The notes under the pieces were generated by a model. It was not told where the DNA came from and searched no databases. It saw only the letters and a list, made by a program, of their open reading frames with translations. The position numbers were made by a program, and so were the translations under genes. From Bradyrhizobium sp. JYMT SZCCT0428 (lineage in GTDB: Bacteria > Pseudomonadota > Alphaproteobacteria > Rhizobiales > Xanthobacteraceae), in NCBI RefSeq assembly GCF_018131075.1, contig NZ_JAFCLS010000001.1, positions 310,001 through 374,000 on the forward strand: a stretch of 64,000 nt of DNA, given 5' to 3'. Numbering within the stretch: position 1 is the stretch's first letter; each line of letters begins with the position of its first letter. Of the stretch, positions 35,952 through 45,211 are shown in pieces.

Positions 35952-36926
35952 TCACGGCCGCAAAATAATCGCCCCGGTCGTCGCCCTGCCCTCCAGGTCG
36001 GTGTGCGCCTTCGCGACGTCCTTCAGCGCATAGGCGTGGTTGATCGGGACGTGCAGTTTGCCGTTGATGACGGCGGCGAACAACGTGTCGGCGCCCTCCA
36101 GCAGGTCACGGCGGGTGCTGACGTAATCGTTGAGTTTCGGCCGCGTCGCAAACAGCGAGCCGTGGTTGTTGAGCTCGGCGAGCGCGAACGGCGGCACCGG
36201 GCCGGAGGCGTTGCCGAAGCTGACGAACAGGCCGCGCGGCCGCAGGCAGGACAGCGAGCCCGGGAACGTGGTCTTGCCGACACCGTCATAGACGACGTCG
36301 CACAATTCGTTGCGGCTGATCTGCTTGACCCGCGCGACAAAGTCCTCCTCGTTGTAGAGGATGACGTGGTCGCAGCCATTGGCGAGCGCGAGGTCGGCTT
36401 TCGCCTTGGAGCCGACGGTGCCGATCACATGAGCGCCGAGCGCCTTCGCCCATTGGCAGGCCAGCAGGCCGATGCCGCCGGCGGCCGCGTGGATCAGCAC
36501 GCGATGCCCTGGCTCGACCTTGAAGGTCTTGTGCAGGAGGTACCAGACCGTCAGGCCCTTGAGCATCAGCACCGCGCCCTGCTCATAGGTGATGTGGTCG
36601 GGCAGCTTGACCAGCTTGTCCGCCGGGATCACGCGTTCAGAGGCGTAGCCGCCGAGATTGAAATAATAGGCGACGCGGTCGCCGGGATGGAAATTGGTGA
36701 CACCAGGACCGACCGCCACCACCTCGCCCGCGGCCTCATTGCCGGCGATGAAGGGCAGCCCCGGCGCCTTGTAGAGGCCGGTGCGGAAATACACGTCGAT
36801 GAAGTTCAGGCCGACGGCGTGCTGGCGCATGCGGACCTCGCCCGGTCCCGGCGCCGGCACGTCGACGCTCTCATAGACCAGGGCTTCCGGACCCCCTACC
36901 TTGTGCACGCGCACGGCCTTGACCAT
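35952..36926 (-). CDS. NADPH:quinone oxidoreductase (zinc-free MDR family)
   Basis: ATG 36926 (MVKAVRVHKVGGPEAL) gives 324 residues, the usual length; the longer frame to 37034 overlaps terC. The dinucleotide-binding loop is IHAAAGGIGLLACQWAKALGA (about 147-167). QOR features GLNFIDVYFRTGLY and LPFIAGNEAAGEV are clear, and the zinc-ligand cysteines of alcohol dehydrogenases are absent. It reduces quinones with NADPH. It lies 88 bases after terC in the same direction. Confidence 0.88.
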   Translation of the reverse strand: MVKAVRVHKVGGPEALVYESVDVPAPGPGEVRMRQHAVGLNFIDVYFRTGLYKAPGLPFIAGNEAAGEVVAVGPGVTNFHPGDRVAYYFNLGGYASERVIPADKLVKLPDHITYEQGAVLMLKGLTVWYLLHKTFKVEPGHRVLIHAAAGGIGLLACQWAKALGAHVIGTVGSKAKADLALANGCDHVILYNEEDFVARVKQISRNELCDVVYDGVGKTTFPGSLSCLRPRGLFVSFGNASGPVPPFALAELNNHGSLFATRPKLNDYVSTRRDLLEGADTLFAAVINGKLHVPINHAYALKDVAKAHTDLEGRATTGAIILRP

Positions 36927-37014
36927 GACCTTGTCTCCCTCGGTATCGGCTTCAAGCGCCCCGGCTCGTGGCGGAGCGAAAGCCATCAAGGCCGTATTGT
37001 CAACTCGCGGGGGC

Positions 37015-37749
37015 CTAAACCCGCTGTTTGACAACTTTTTTGCGATTGCGCCGGGCCAGCACGTTGAACAATTCGACCGCAGCCGCGAACACGATGGCGA
37101 AATAGATGTAGCCGCGCGGGATGTGGAATTTGAATCCGTCCGCCACCAGCGCTACGCCGATCAGCACCAGGAACGCCAGCGCCAGCATCTTGGTGGTCGG
37201 GTGATTGGCGACGAACTTCGCCACCGGTCCTGACGAAACGTACATGATGAAGCAGGCGATCACGACGGCGGCCACCATGATCTCGATATCCTCGGCCATG
37301 CCGATCGCGGTGATGATCGAATCCAGCGAGAACACGATGTCGACGACGATGATCTGGATGATCACCCAGAAGAATACGCTAGCATTCGGCTTGGCATCGG
37401 GCTCGGTGTGGCGCGCCTCAACCTCGGCATGAATTTCATGCGTTGCCTTGGCGATCAGGAACATGCCGCCGCCAATGAGAATGATGTCGCGCCACGAGAG
37501 CGACACGCCTTTCACGGTCAGGACAGGATCCTTCAGGCCGATCAGCCACACCAGGATGCTGAGCAACAGGATGCGGAACACCAGCGCCAGCAGCAAGCCG
37601 ATCTGGCGCGCGCGGTTTGCCTGCTCCGGCGGAAGCCGCGATACGATCACCGACAGGAAAATGACATTGTCGATGCCGAGCACGATTTCCAGCGCCGTCA
37701 ACGTCAACAGCGCCGCCCATGCTTCCGGGCTGGTCAGTAATTCCATCAT
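37015..37749 (-). CDS. TerC-family integral membrane protein
   Basis: ATG 37749 overlaps the pcs stop (ATGA) and gives 244 residues with about seven membrane segments. TerC hallmarks are ALEIVLGIDNVIFLSVIVSRLP near the N-terminus and QIIVVDIVFSLDSIITAIGMA in the middle; both contain the conserved Asp residues. TerC proteins are linked to metal (manganese) export and to metalation of secreted proteins. The C-terminus is basic (ARRNRKKVVKQRV). It is co-transcribed with pcs. Confidence 0.9.
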   Translation of the reverse strand: MMELLTSPEAWAALLTLTALEIVLGIDNVIFLSVIVSRLPPEQANRARQIGLLLALVFRILLLSILVWLIGLKDPVLTVKGVSLSWRDIILIGGGMFLIAKATHEIHAEVEARHTEPDAKPNASVFFWVIIQIIVVDIVFSLDSIITAIGMAEDIEIMVAAVVIACFIMYVSSGPVAKFVANHPTTKMLALAFLVLIGVALVADGFKFHIPRGYIYFAIVFAAAVELFNVLARRNRKKVVKQRV

Positions 37750-38480
37750 GCCTTGAACGATTTCAGTTTGCGGATCACGGCATCGCTGCCGGCGACATAG
37801 ATCGCGATTGCGCAGAGTCCGACGGTAATGGGAATGCCCACGACGAAGTCGCAGGCGATGGTGTAGGCCGCCAGCACGGCCCATGCGGCCAGCAGCCACA
37901 GGGTCAGCCAGCGCAGGCGCACGACGCGGATCGGATGCAGCACGTGGAACGGCGCGAAGGTCAGCGCGATCAGGACCGCTACGCCAAGAGTGGCAAGCGC
38001 CGGCGATGGATGCAGCAGGAACAGGTAGAATGCCGCGACGTTCCACACCGCCGGAAAGCCGCGGAAATGGTTGTCGGCCGCCTTCATGCGGCGGTCGGCA
38101 AAATAGAGCGCGCTGGAGGTCATGATGCCGATGCCGAGCAGCGGCGCCGCCAGCGGCAGCAGCAAGCCGCTCGCGGTGATGGCGTAGGCAGGAACGAAGA
38201 CGTAAGTGATGAAATCGACCACGAGGTCGAGCACATCCCCCGACCAGTTCGGTTGCAGCCGCACCACGTCGAATTTGCGCGCGAGCGGACCGTCGATGGC
38301 ATCGATGATGAGCGCGACGCCAAGCCAGCCGAACATGGCGGCCCAGTGCTCGCGCACCGCTTCCAGCATCGCAATCAGGCCGACGCCCGCTCCAAGCGCC
38401 GTGAAGACGTGGACGCCGAATGCGGCCGTCCGCATCCGGGTCGTAGCGGGAGATGCTATTGGTTCTTGTGTCTGGTCCAT
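37746..38480 (-). CDS. pcs: Phosphatidylcholine synthase
   Basis: ATG 38480 (MDQTQEPIASPATTRMRTAAF) gives 244 residues. The CDP-alcohol phosphotransferase motif is visible as DAIDGPLAR followed by SGDVLDLVVDFITYVFVP. The long spacing between DGxxAR and GxxxDxxxD is typical of Pcs. Eight hydrophobic segments place it in the inner membrane, where it joins choline and CDP-diacylglycerol. Pcs is found in plant- and animal-associated alphaproteobacteria. An ATG 39 bases further upstream is an alternative start. Confidence 0.88.
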   Translation of the reverse strand: MDQTQEPIASPATTRMRTAAFGVHVFTALGAGVGLIAMLEAVREHWAAMFGWLGVALIIDAIDGPLARKFDVVRLQPNWSGDVLDLVVDFITYVFVPAYAITASGLLLPLAAPLLGIGIMTSSALYFADRRMKAADNHFRGFPAVWNVAAFYLFLLHPSPALATLGVAVLIALTFAPFHVLHPIRVVRLRWLTLWLLAAWAVLAAYTIACDFVVGIPITVGLCAIAIYVAGSDAVIRKLKSFKA

Positions 38481-38614
38481 TGCTCCGGCAGTGCTAACAG
38501 GAATCGCCCCGATTTGCATACCGGCGCTTGCGGCGTTCCGCCGCGCAAATCGGTGGAAACATTTAAGAAGGTCAATGACTTGAAAATGCCGCCGGGAATG
38601 GCAATTGTTCCAAT

Positions 38615-39805
38615 ATGAACGATGCATCGCCAATTTATGACACCGTTGTGATCGGCGGCGGACCGGCGGGACTGACCGCCGCTATCGCGCTGGCGGAGGC
38701 CGGTGCCAGGACCGCGTTGCTGGCCCGCCGCGTGCCCTATGCCGACAACCGCACCACGGCGCTGCTGGGCGCCTCCACCGATCTGCTCGAACGTCTGGAC
38801 GTCTGGCGCCGCTGCAGCGACCAGGCCGCGGCGTTGCGGACCATGCGGCTCGTCGACGACACCGGCCGCCTGATCCGGGCGCCGGAAGTGCGGTTTTCGT
38901 CGGAGGAAATCGGCCTCGACCAGTTCGGCTACAATATCGCCAACCGGACGCTGATGGCAGCGCTCGAGGAGCGCGCCGCCGAATTGTCCGGCCTGACGCG
39001 ATTTGACGATGAGGCGGCAGCGGTCGATCCGCAGGATGCGATGGTTGCCATCCACACCCGTGCGGGCGGGTCGCTGTCGGCGCGGCTGGTGATCGGCGCC
39101 GACGGGCGGCAGTCCCTGTCTCGCGAGGCCGCCGGCATCGACGTCAAGCGCCGCGACCTGCATCAGTCGGCATTGACCTTCAACATCAGCCATTCAAGGC
39201 CGCACAAGAATATCTCCACCGAGTTTCATACCCCGCACGGGCCGTGCGTGTTCGTGCCCCTGCCCGGCAACCGCAGCAGCGTGGTGTGGGTCTCCGCGGC
39301 AAAGGAAGCAGAGCGGCTGATGGCGCTCGGCGACGACGAACTGTCCGACGCTGCGGAAAAGCAATCGCATTCCATTCTTGGCGGCGTCCGGGTTGAGCCG
39401 GGACGCAATCTGTTTCCGCTCTCGATCGAAAGTCCAAAGCAGTTCGCCAGCCATCGCGTGGCGCTGGTCGGCGAATCCGCCCATGTGCTGCCGCCGATCG
39501 GCGCGCAGGGTCTCAACATGGGTTTGCGCGATGCCGTAGACATTGCCGATATCGCAGGCCACGCGATCTCGATCGGCGAGGATCCGGGCGCACCGCAGGT
39601 GCTGGCGCGCTATCAATCCGCCCGCCGCTCCGACGTCGCCAGCCGGATGTTTGCCATCGACCTCGCCAACCGCTCGCTGCTCAGCGATTTCCTCCCCGTG
39701 CAGTCGCTGCGCGCGATGGGGCTGCACCTGATCGGCTCGTTCGGCCCGCTGCGGCGGCTCGCCATGCGCGAAGGCCTCGCGCCATCGTGGAAGCGCGTGG
39801 GCTAA
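38615..39805 (+). CDS. UbiH/UbiF/VisC-family FAD monooxygenase
   Basis: The 396-residue flavoprotein has the FAD-binding GGGPAGLTAAIALAEAG (about 14-30), the DG motif VIGADGRQS (about 159-167) and VALVGESAHVLPPIGAQGLNMGLRDA (about 283-308). It belongs to the hydroxylases of ubiquinone biosynthesis; which ring position it modifies cannot be read here. It diverges from pcs with 134 bases between starts. Confidence 0.88.
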   Translation: MNDASPIYDTVVIGGGPAGLTAAIALAEAGARTALLARRVPYADNRTTALLGASTDLLERLDVWRRCSDQAAALRTMRLVDDTGRLIRAPEVRFSSEEIGLDQFGYNIANRTLMAALEERAAELSGLTRFDDEAAAVDPQDAMVAIHTRAGGSLSARLVIGADGRQSLSREAAGIDVKRRDLHQSALTFNISHSRPHKNISTEFHTPHGPCVFVPLPGNRSSVVWVSAAKEAERLMALGDDELSDAAEKQSHSILGGVRVEPGRNLFPLSIESPKQFASHRVALVGESAHVLPPIGAQGLNMGLRDAVDIADIAGHAISIGEDPGAPQVLARYQSARRSDVASRMFAIDLANRSLLSDFLPVQSLRAMGLHLIGSFGPLRRLAMREGLAPSWKRVG

Positions 39806-40049
39806 AGCGTGCACCTGTAATACCAGAGGCGTTGGCGGACGTCCGCTTTGGTGCGCGCAACGGACTGAAGTCAGACATCGCGCAGCTCCGAAAAGTGCCC
39901 AAAAGCCGACAGCGGCTGACGGCCCAACCATTTCCGCTTTGAGATGATCGAGGCGCTCGTTTGAAGCCAAGTACTGACTGCATTGTTGAGCACGAACGTC
40001 AGGCAAAAAAGCCGGGTTGAGATTGCAGCCGCTCGCGGTAGGATGAAGT

Positions 40050-40676
40050 ATGCGTTTCCTATCCTCCGTTCTATCGCTGTTCGTCCTGATCGGGACATTG
40101 TTGTGCGCATCTATCGTCATAGCTCCTGCGGAGGAAAGTTTAGGAGCTAATCTCCAGCAGGACGCACTGCGCGAATGGCACTTTCTGGCCAATGGACGAG
40201 CGGAGTTTGAAATCTCAGACCCGGCTTTGGTGCCGAGGCTGCTGGTGATCGCGGCCGAACAATCGGGCTGTGACTACAAGGTGGATATGAAGGTATCCTC
40301 TGTTCGTTTTATTCGTTTTGAATACCGCCGCTTTGCCATCGTGCCTTGCTGGGGATTTTCAGGATCGCATGAGCTGTTCGAACTCACAAACCTAAAGAAG
40401 CCAAAGCTGATAGTGTTTCCGGTCTTCGCCGCCGAAGGGGGCTTCAGTACGTCGTCCAGACCGGGCGTGCTGACGTGGAAAAAAGAGACTGGAATCCTCG
40501 AAGCCGAATCATCATCGGACGTGGGATGCACTGGACGGGGCCGCCACACCTATCGACTGAGCCGGACACAGCTAGGCTTGGTGCTCACCCGCGTCGAAAT
40601 CAACAAAGACGATTGCGGCAAGAACGAGTGGAACACGATATGGGAAGCCCCGCCATGGCGTGAATTGACCCGCTAG
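40050..40676 (+). CDS. Exported hypothetical protein
   Basis: A 208-residue product with a signal peptide (MRFLSSVLSLFVLIGTLLCASI, cleavage near 28). The mature part contains four to five cysteines (GCDYK, VPCWGF, VGCTGRGRHTYRL, DDCGKNEW). The GCTGRGRHTYRL and late Cys pattern faintly recalls DUF1176 proteins, but I would not insist. Base composition is less GC-rich than in the neighbours. The preceding 244 bases hold nothing I recognise. Confidence 0.55.
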   Translation: MRFLSSVLSLFVLIGTLLCASIVIAPAEESLGANLQQDALREWHFLANGRAEFEISDPALVPRLLVIAAEQSGCDYKVDMKVSSVRFIRFEYRRFAIVPCWGFSGSHELFELTNLKKPKLIVFPVFAAEGGFSTSSRPGVLTWKKETGILEAESSSDVGCTGRGRHTYRLSRTQLGLVLTRVEINKDDCGKNEWNTIWEAPPWRELTR

Positions 40677-40730
40677 ATTGACGGGCAGCCACGCGCGTAT
40701 CCACACTTGAAGCACGCCTGTTCGTTGTCT

Positions 40731-41684
40731 TCAAGGAAACGCCAGCCTTCCGCTCTGGATGAACCACATCACGCTGGTCAGCGTGACGACGGAGGCGAAG
40801 GTGCCGATCAGGACGGCGACCGACGCCGGCTCGATCCAGGTGTTGTTCTGCCGCGCGATCACGAACACGTTGAGCGCCGGCGGCAGTGACGCCATCAGGA
40901 CCGCGGTCGCCGCCCAGGGCTGCGCGAACGGCCCGAACAGCAGCATCAGACCGAACACGATCAGCGGATGGATCAACAATTTGACCGCGATCACGCCGGG
41001 CACCTCCCACGGCACGCGATCGAACGGGCGCAACGCGACGGTGACACCCAGCACGAACAGCGCCGTCGGTGCGGCGGCGTTCTGCAAAAACACCAGCGTG
41101 TTGTCGATCGCGACGGGGGGACGAAAATGCAGCGCCGCGGCGAGCGCGCCCGCTCCCGCCGACATGATCAGCGGGTTCAGCACGATCTGTTTCACCACGA
41201 TGCCGAGCGTGTGCAGCAGCGAGCGATGCTCGCGATCGGTGAACGCGACCAATATCGGCACGATCGAAAACAGGAAAATGCTGTCGCAACAAAAAATCAG
41301 CGCGGTCGGCGCCGCCGCCTTGGTGCCGAGCACGGCGAGCGCCAGCCCCGGGCCCATATAGCCGATATTGCCATAGGCGCCGGCCAGCCCGGCCAGGGTG
41401 GCCTTGCGCAGCGAAAGATCGCCGATGACCCGGCCGGTGACCACGGCAACGATGAAGGCGATCACGGTCCCGAGCGTGGTCGCGATCAGGAATGGCGGGT
41501 TGTTGAGCTCCGAAAACGGCGTCTTGGCCATGATGCCGAACATCAGGGCCGGCAGCGAGACGTAAAGCAGGAAGAAATTCATCCAGGCCAGCCCCGCCTC
41601 CGGCAGCCCCCGGGTCTTGCCGCAGGCAAAACCGATGAAGATTACCCCGAAATAGGGAATCGCCAGATTGAGGATATCGGCCAT
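40731..41684 (-). CDS. AEC-family (auxin efflux carrier-like) transporter
   Basis: The 317-residue membrane protein has about ten hydrophobic segments in two halves of five. It opens ADILNLAIPYFGVIFIGFACGK, and KATLAGLAGAYGNIGYMGPGLAL carries the conserved GNIGYMG seen in AEC carriers. Late motifs include MASLPPALNVFVIARQ. The family exports or imports organic acids such as malonate or auxin-like compounds. The substrate cannot be told. Confidence 0.88.
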   Translation of the reverse strand: MADILNLAIPYFGVIFIGFACGKTRGLPEAGLAWMNFFLLYVSLPALMFGIMAKTPFSELNNPPFLIATTLGTVIAFIVAVVTGRVIGDLSLRKATLAGLAGAYGNIGYMGPGLALAVLGTKAAAPTALIFCCDSIFLFSIVPILVAFTDREHRSLLHTLGIVVKQIVLNPLIMSAGAGALAAALHFRPPVAIDNTLVFLQNAAAPTALFVLGVTVALRPFDRVPWEVPGVIAVKLLIHPLIVFGLMLLFGPFAQPWAATAVLMASLPPALNVFVIARQNNTWIEPASVAVLIGTFASVVTLTSVMWFIQSGRLAFP

Positions 41685-41818
41685 GCGTTGGGGGTCTTTT
41701 TGTCAGCGTTTCGTCAATGTTTTCTTGGGCCTGGCGGTGGATGTGCCAGCCGGACTTGAGAGTTAATTCAACCTTTTGCCCCTAGCATCGGCCACAATCA
41801 TGGTCTATTCGACGAGGT

Positions 41819-42151
41819 ATGATCAAAGCGCGCACCGCCAAATTCCAAATCGGTCAGATCGTCCGTCACCGGGTGTTCTCATTCCGGGGCGTGATTTTCG
41901 ACATCGATCCGGTATTCAACAATACTGAGGAATGGTGGTTGTCGATCCCTGAGAACGTTCGGCCGCACAAGGATCAGCCGTTCTATCATCTGCTGGCGGA
42001 GAATTCGGACTCCGAATACGTCGCCTATGTCTCCGAGCAGAACCTGCTGCCCGACGATTCCGGCGAACCGATCCGGCATTCGCAGGTCGCCGAGATCTTC
42101 GTCAAGGACAAGTCCGGCGGCTATCGTCCGCGCAATCCCTCGCTGAACTGA
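41819..42151 (+). CDS. hspQ: Heat shock protein HspQ
   Basis: The 110-residue protein matches HspQ throughout. KFQIGQIVRHRVFSFRGVIFDIDPVF is the hemimethylated-DNA-binding-like core, followed by RPHKDQPFYHLLAENSDSEYVAYVSEQNL. HspQ modulates Lon protease substrate choice and heat-shock proteins. GACGAGGT lies just before the ATG. A bidirectional terminator follows. Confidence 0.92.
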   Translation: MIKARTAKFQIGQIVRHRVFSFRGVIFDIDPVFNNTEEWWLSIPENVRPHKDQPFYHLLAENSDSEYVAYVSEQNLLPDDSGEPIRHSQVAEIFVKDKSGGYRPRNPSLN

Positions 42152-42188
42152 CCTGGCTTCATCCGGGCTACAGATCTTCCACTGAACG

Positions 42189-42217
42189 AAAAAGGCGCCC
42201 GGTCCGGGCGCCTTTTT
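42189..42217. terminator. Bidirectional Rho-independent terminator
   Basis: AAAAAGGCGCCC (42189-42200) and GGGCGCCTTTTT (42206-42217) pair perfectly around GGTCC. The A-run on one side and T-run on the other serve both hspQ and the convergent ialB gene. Confidence 0.92.
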
Positions 42218-42237
42218 GTTTGTCGATCGAAGCGGCG

Positions 42238-43083
42238 TTACTTGGCCGCCGGATTGGCATTGGCCGGCGCGCCGCCAGCGGGCGGGTTGGCCTCAAGCTT
42301 CTTGCGCGCTTCTTCAGCCCGCTTCTGCAGCTCTTCCTGCAACTTCTGCTGGGTCTTTTCGAATTCCTTGGGGTCGGTCGGCGGGCCGTCATAGGCCTTG
42401 GCGAATTCGGCCAGCGGCAGCGGCAGCGTCAGCGGGGCGCCGTTGGAGTTGATCGCCTGGACCACCAGGTTCTGGCCCTTCTTCAGGTTGGCCAGCAGTT
42501 CCGGGGTCACTTCGTAGTCCGACATGCAACCATTCTGGAAGCAGATCACATAGGGGCTCTGCGCCGGGGGATTGGCATCGACGATGACGCGGGTGCCGTG
42601 CACGAGCTGCATGCCGAGCGGCAGCGTCACGCGCAGGATCTTCTTCGGCTCGCCTTCCGGCTCGATGATGACGGCCGCGATGACCGGCTGGCCGGACTCG
42701 ATGCGTCCGTCCTTGCCGGTGAAGCAGACCTGCTTGGCGCCGGCGTCCTGCCCCTTGAGGCAGAATTTGGTCCAGGGCGCATAAATCAGCTGGACCTGCT
42801 GGTCCTGCGACTGACCGCCTGCGGGGGGAGTGCCGCCGGCGGTGGCTGGCGGGGCCGGCTGGGCGTTCGGGGCGGCAGGCGCTTGAGCCTTCGGAGCTGC
42901 TTTCGGGGCAGCCTTGGGAGCGGCCTTAGGGGCCTCCTTGGGCGCCGCTGCGGGGGCGCCGGGGGCCGGAGCCGGGGTTTGGGCCTGCGCACCCGCGACG
43001 AGCAACGTCGCGGACAATGCCGTCGCCGCCAACAAGGCGGCAACCCGCCCATGCGGCCGGACGGCCAAAATACGGAAATTCAT
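42238..43083 (-). CDS. Invasion-associated locus B (IalB) family periplasmic protein
   Basis: ATG 43083 (MNFRILAVRPHGRVAALLAATAL) gives 281 residues with a signal peptide ending AQAQ near 35. A Lys/Pro/Ala repeat (KAAP units, about 48-70) and Pro-rich spacer precede the IalB domain (about 95-225). The domain shows WTKFCLKGQDAGAKQVCF, PLGMQLVHGTRVIVD and CFQNGCMSDYEVTPELL, with paired cysteines. The C-terminus is a Lys/Glu coiled-coil-like helix. IalB proteins are envelope proteins of alphaproteobacteria with no settled biochemical role. Confidence 0.82.
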   Translation of the reverse strand: MNFRILAVRPHGRVAALLAATALSATLLVAGAQAQTPAPAPGAPAAAPKEAPKAAPKAAPKAAPKAQAPAAPNAQPAPPATAGGTPPAGGQSQDQQVQLIYAPWTKFCLKGQDAGAKQVCFTGKDGRIESGQPVIAAVIIEPEGEPKKILRVTLPLGMQLVHGTRVIVDANPPAQSPYVICFQNGCMSDYEVTPELLANLKKGQNLVVQAINSNGAPLTLPLPLAEFAKAYDGPPTDPKEFEKTQQKLQEELQKRAEEARKKLEANPPAGGAPANANPAAK

Positions 43084-43353
43084 TGCGGAAAACCCTTTCT
43101 GAACGGGAGCGCCCGAAACCGCTGCAGGCACCGACACCTAGCCGTTTGGGCGGCTGTCTCCTAGTCAATTGAGGCGGATACGTGACAGGCGTCACCGCCC
43201 TGGTCAATTGCACGCCTTCAATACAGCGGCGGACGAAAAGATCAATGCCGACAAGCATCTTTGGCCGCGGTCCCGGTGGACGCCGAGGCCTGTGGTCAAG
43301 GCCTATGGTAAAGCTCACCGGTGTGTGATCCCGAATCAAATCCGCGCGTGCAG

Positions 43354-45180
43354 ATGGTCGCCTTTGGACGTATCCGGCTTGGTATTCTCGCCAGCGTTGT
43401 GCTCGCGCTCGGCGTGTTGCCGATGGCGCTCGCGGGCACGGCCCGCGCCGGGGAAAGCCATGCGATCTCCATGCATGGCGCGCCGGCCCTGCCGGCCGAT
43501 TTTGCCCACATGCCCTACGCCAAACCGGACGCACCGAAGGGCGGCCGGCTGGTCTGGGGTCTGCTTGGCACCTTCGACAGCCTCAATCCGTTCATCGTCC
43601 GGGGCCTCGCTTTGCAGCAGATCAGGGGCTTTGTCGTCGAGAGCCTGATGAGCCGCGGCAATGACGAGGCCTTCACGCTCTACGGGCTGCTCGCCAGGAG
43701 CGTCGAGACCGACGACATCAGAAGCTATGTCACGTTCCATCTCGATCCCCGGGCGCGGTTCTCGGATGGCAAGCCGGTCACGGCCGACGACGTGCTGTTT
43801 TCCTGGGCGCTGCTCCGCGACCGCGGCCGCCCCAACCACCGCCAGTATTACGCCAAGGTCGCCAAGGCAGAGGCGCCCGACCCGCTCACCGTCAGGTTCG
43901 ATTTCGGCGGCGCGCCCGACCGCGAACTGCCGCTGATCCTTGGCCTGATGCCGATATTGCCGCGCCATGCGGTCGATCCCGAAACCTTTGAAGAAACCAC
44001 GATGATCGGACCGGTCGGTTCCGGTCCCTATCGCGTCACTGCGGTGCGCCCCGGCGCCAGCGTCACGCTGACGCGCAATCCCGACTATTGGGGCCGTGAC
44101 CTGCCGGCGAACCGGGGCCTGTGGAACTTCGACAAGATCCGGTTCGATTACTACCGCGAGTCCAACGGCCAGTTCGAAGCCTTCAAGCGCGGGCTCTATG
44201 ATTTCCGCAATGAGGCCGAGCCGCTGCGCTGGCACGACGGCTATGATTTCCCGGCCGCCCGCAGCGGCGAGCTGATCCGCGACATCATCAAGCCGGGGAT
44301 GCCGCAGCCGTCGGAGTATCTGGTGTTCAACACCCGCCGTCCGCTGTTTTCCGACGTCCGCGTGCGGCGCGCGCTCACGCTGCTGTTCGATTTCGAATGG
44401 ATCAACCGCAACTACTTCTTCGGCCTCTATACGCGTGCCGGAGGCTTCTTCGCCGGGTCGGAATTATCAGCCTATGGCCGCGCCGCCGATCCGCGCGAGC
44501 GCGAACTGTTGAAACCCTACCTCGCGCATATTCCACCTGACATTCTCGACGGCAGCTTCCGCCTGCCCGTGTCAGATGGTTCGGGCCGCGACCGCGCGGC
44601 GCTGCGGGCCGCCCTCGCTCTGCTGTCCGAGGCCGGCTACGTGCTCGACGGCACCGTGCTGCGCCAGCGCGCCAGCAAAACACCCCTCACCTTCGAAATC
44701 CTGGTCACGACGCGCGATCAGGAACGGATCGCGCTGGCCTATAGCCGCGACCTCAAACGCGCCGGCATCGAGGCCAGCGTGCGTGCGGTCGATCCGGTGC
44801 AATTCGACCAGCGCCGGCTCGGCTACGAGTTCGACATGCTGCAGAACCGCTGGGACCAGTCGCTGTCGCCAGGCAATGAGCAGTCGTTCTATTGGGGCAG
44901 TCAGGCCGCCGATGTATCAGGCACAAGGAACTACATGGGCGCAAAGGATCCGGCGATCGACGCCCTGATCGCGGCGCTGCTGGAGGCCCGCGAGCGGCCG
45001 GAATTCGTCTCGGCGGTGCGGGCGCTGGACCGCACCCTGATGTCGGGCTTCTACGCTATCCCGTTGTTTAACGTCGCCGAGCAATGGATCGCGCGATGGA
45101 ATCGGGTAGAACGGCCTTCAACCATCGCCTTGACCGGCTACCTGCCGGAGACGTGGTGGCACAGACCGAACGCCAAATGA
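43354..45180 (+). CDS. Family 5 extracellular solute-binding protein (YejA-like), orphan
   Basis: ATG 43354 (MVAFGRIRLGILASVVLALGV) gives 608 residues with a signal peptide ending ARAG near 33. The SBP_bac_5 domain is complete: FDSLNPFIVRGLALQQIRGFVVESLM, RFSDGKPVTADDVLFSWALLRDRG and WDQSLSPGNEQSFYWGSQAAD. This style is YejA, which imports oligopeptides and related antibiotics. No YejB, E or F permease genes follow, so it would rely on subunits encoded elsewhere. Confidence 0.88.
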   Translation: MVAFGRIRLGILASVVLALGVLPMALAGTARAGESHAISMHGAPALPADFAHMPYAKPDAPKGGRLVWGLLGTFDSLNPFIVRGLALQQIRGFVVESLMSRGNDEAFTLYGLLARSVETDDIRSYVTFHLDPRARFSDGKPVTADDVLFSWALLRDRGRPNHRQYYAKVAKAEAPDPLTVRFDFGGAPDRELPLILGLMPILPRHAVDPETFEETTMIGPVGSGPYRVTAVRPGASVTLTRNPDYWGRDLPANRGLWNFDKIRFDYYRESNGQFEAFKRGLYDFRNEAEPLRWHDGYDFPAARSGELIRDIIKPGMPQPSEYLVFNTRRPLFSDVRVRRALTLLFDFEWINRNYFFGLYTRAGGFFAGSELSAYGRAADPRERELLKPYLAHIPPDILDGSFRLPVSDGSGRDRAALRAALALLSEAGYVLDGTVLRQRASKTPLTFEILVTTRDQERIALAYSRDLKRAGIEASVRAVDPVQFDQRRLGYEFDMLQNRWDQSLSPGNEQSFYWGSQAADVSGTRNYMGAKDPAIDALIAALLEARERPEFVSAVRALDRTLMSGFYAIPLFNVAEQWIARWNRVERPSTIALTGYLPETWWHRPNAK

Positions 45181-45211
45181 TGCAACCCAACACTGTCATC
45201 GAAGTGACGCC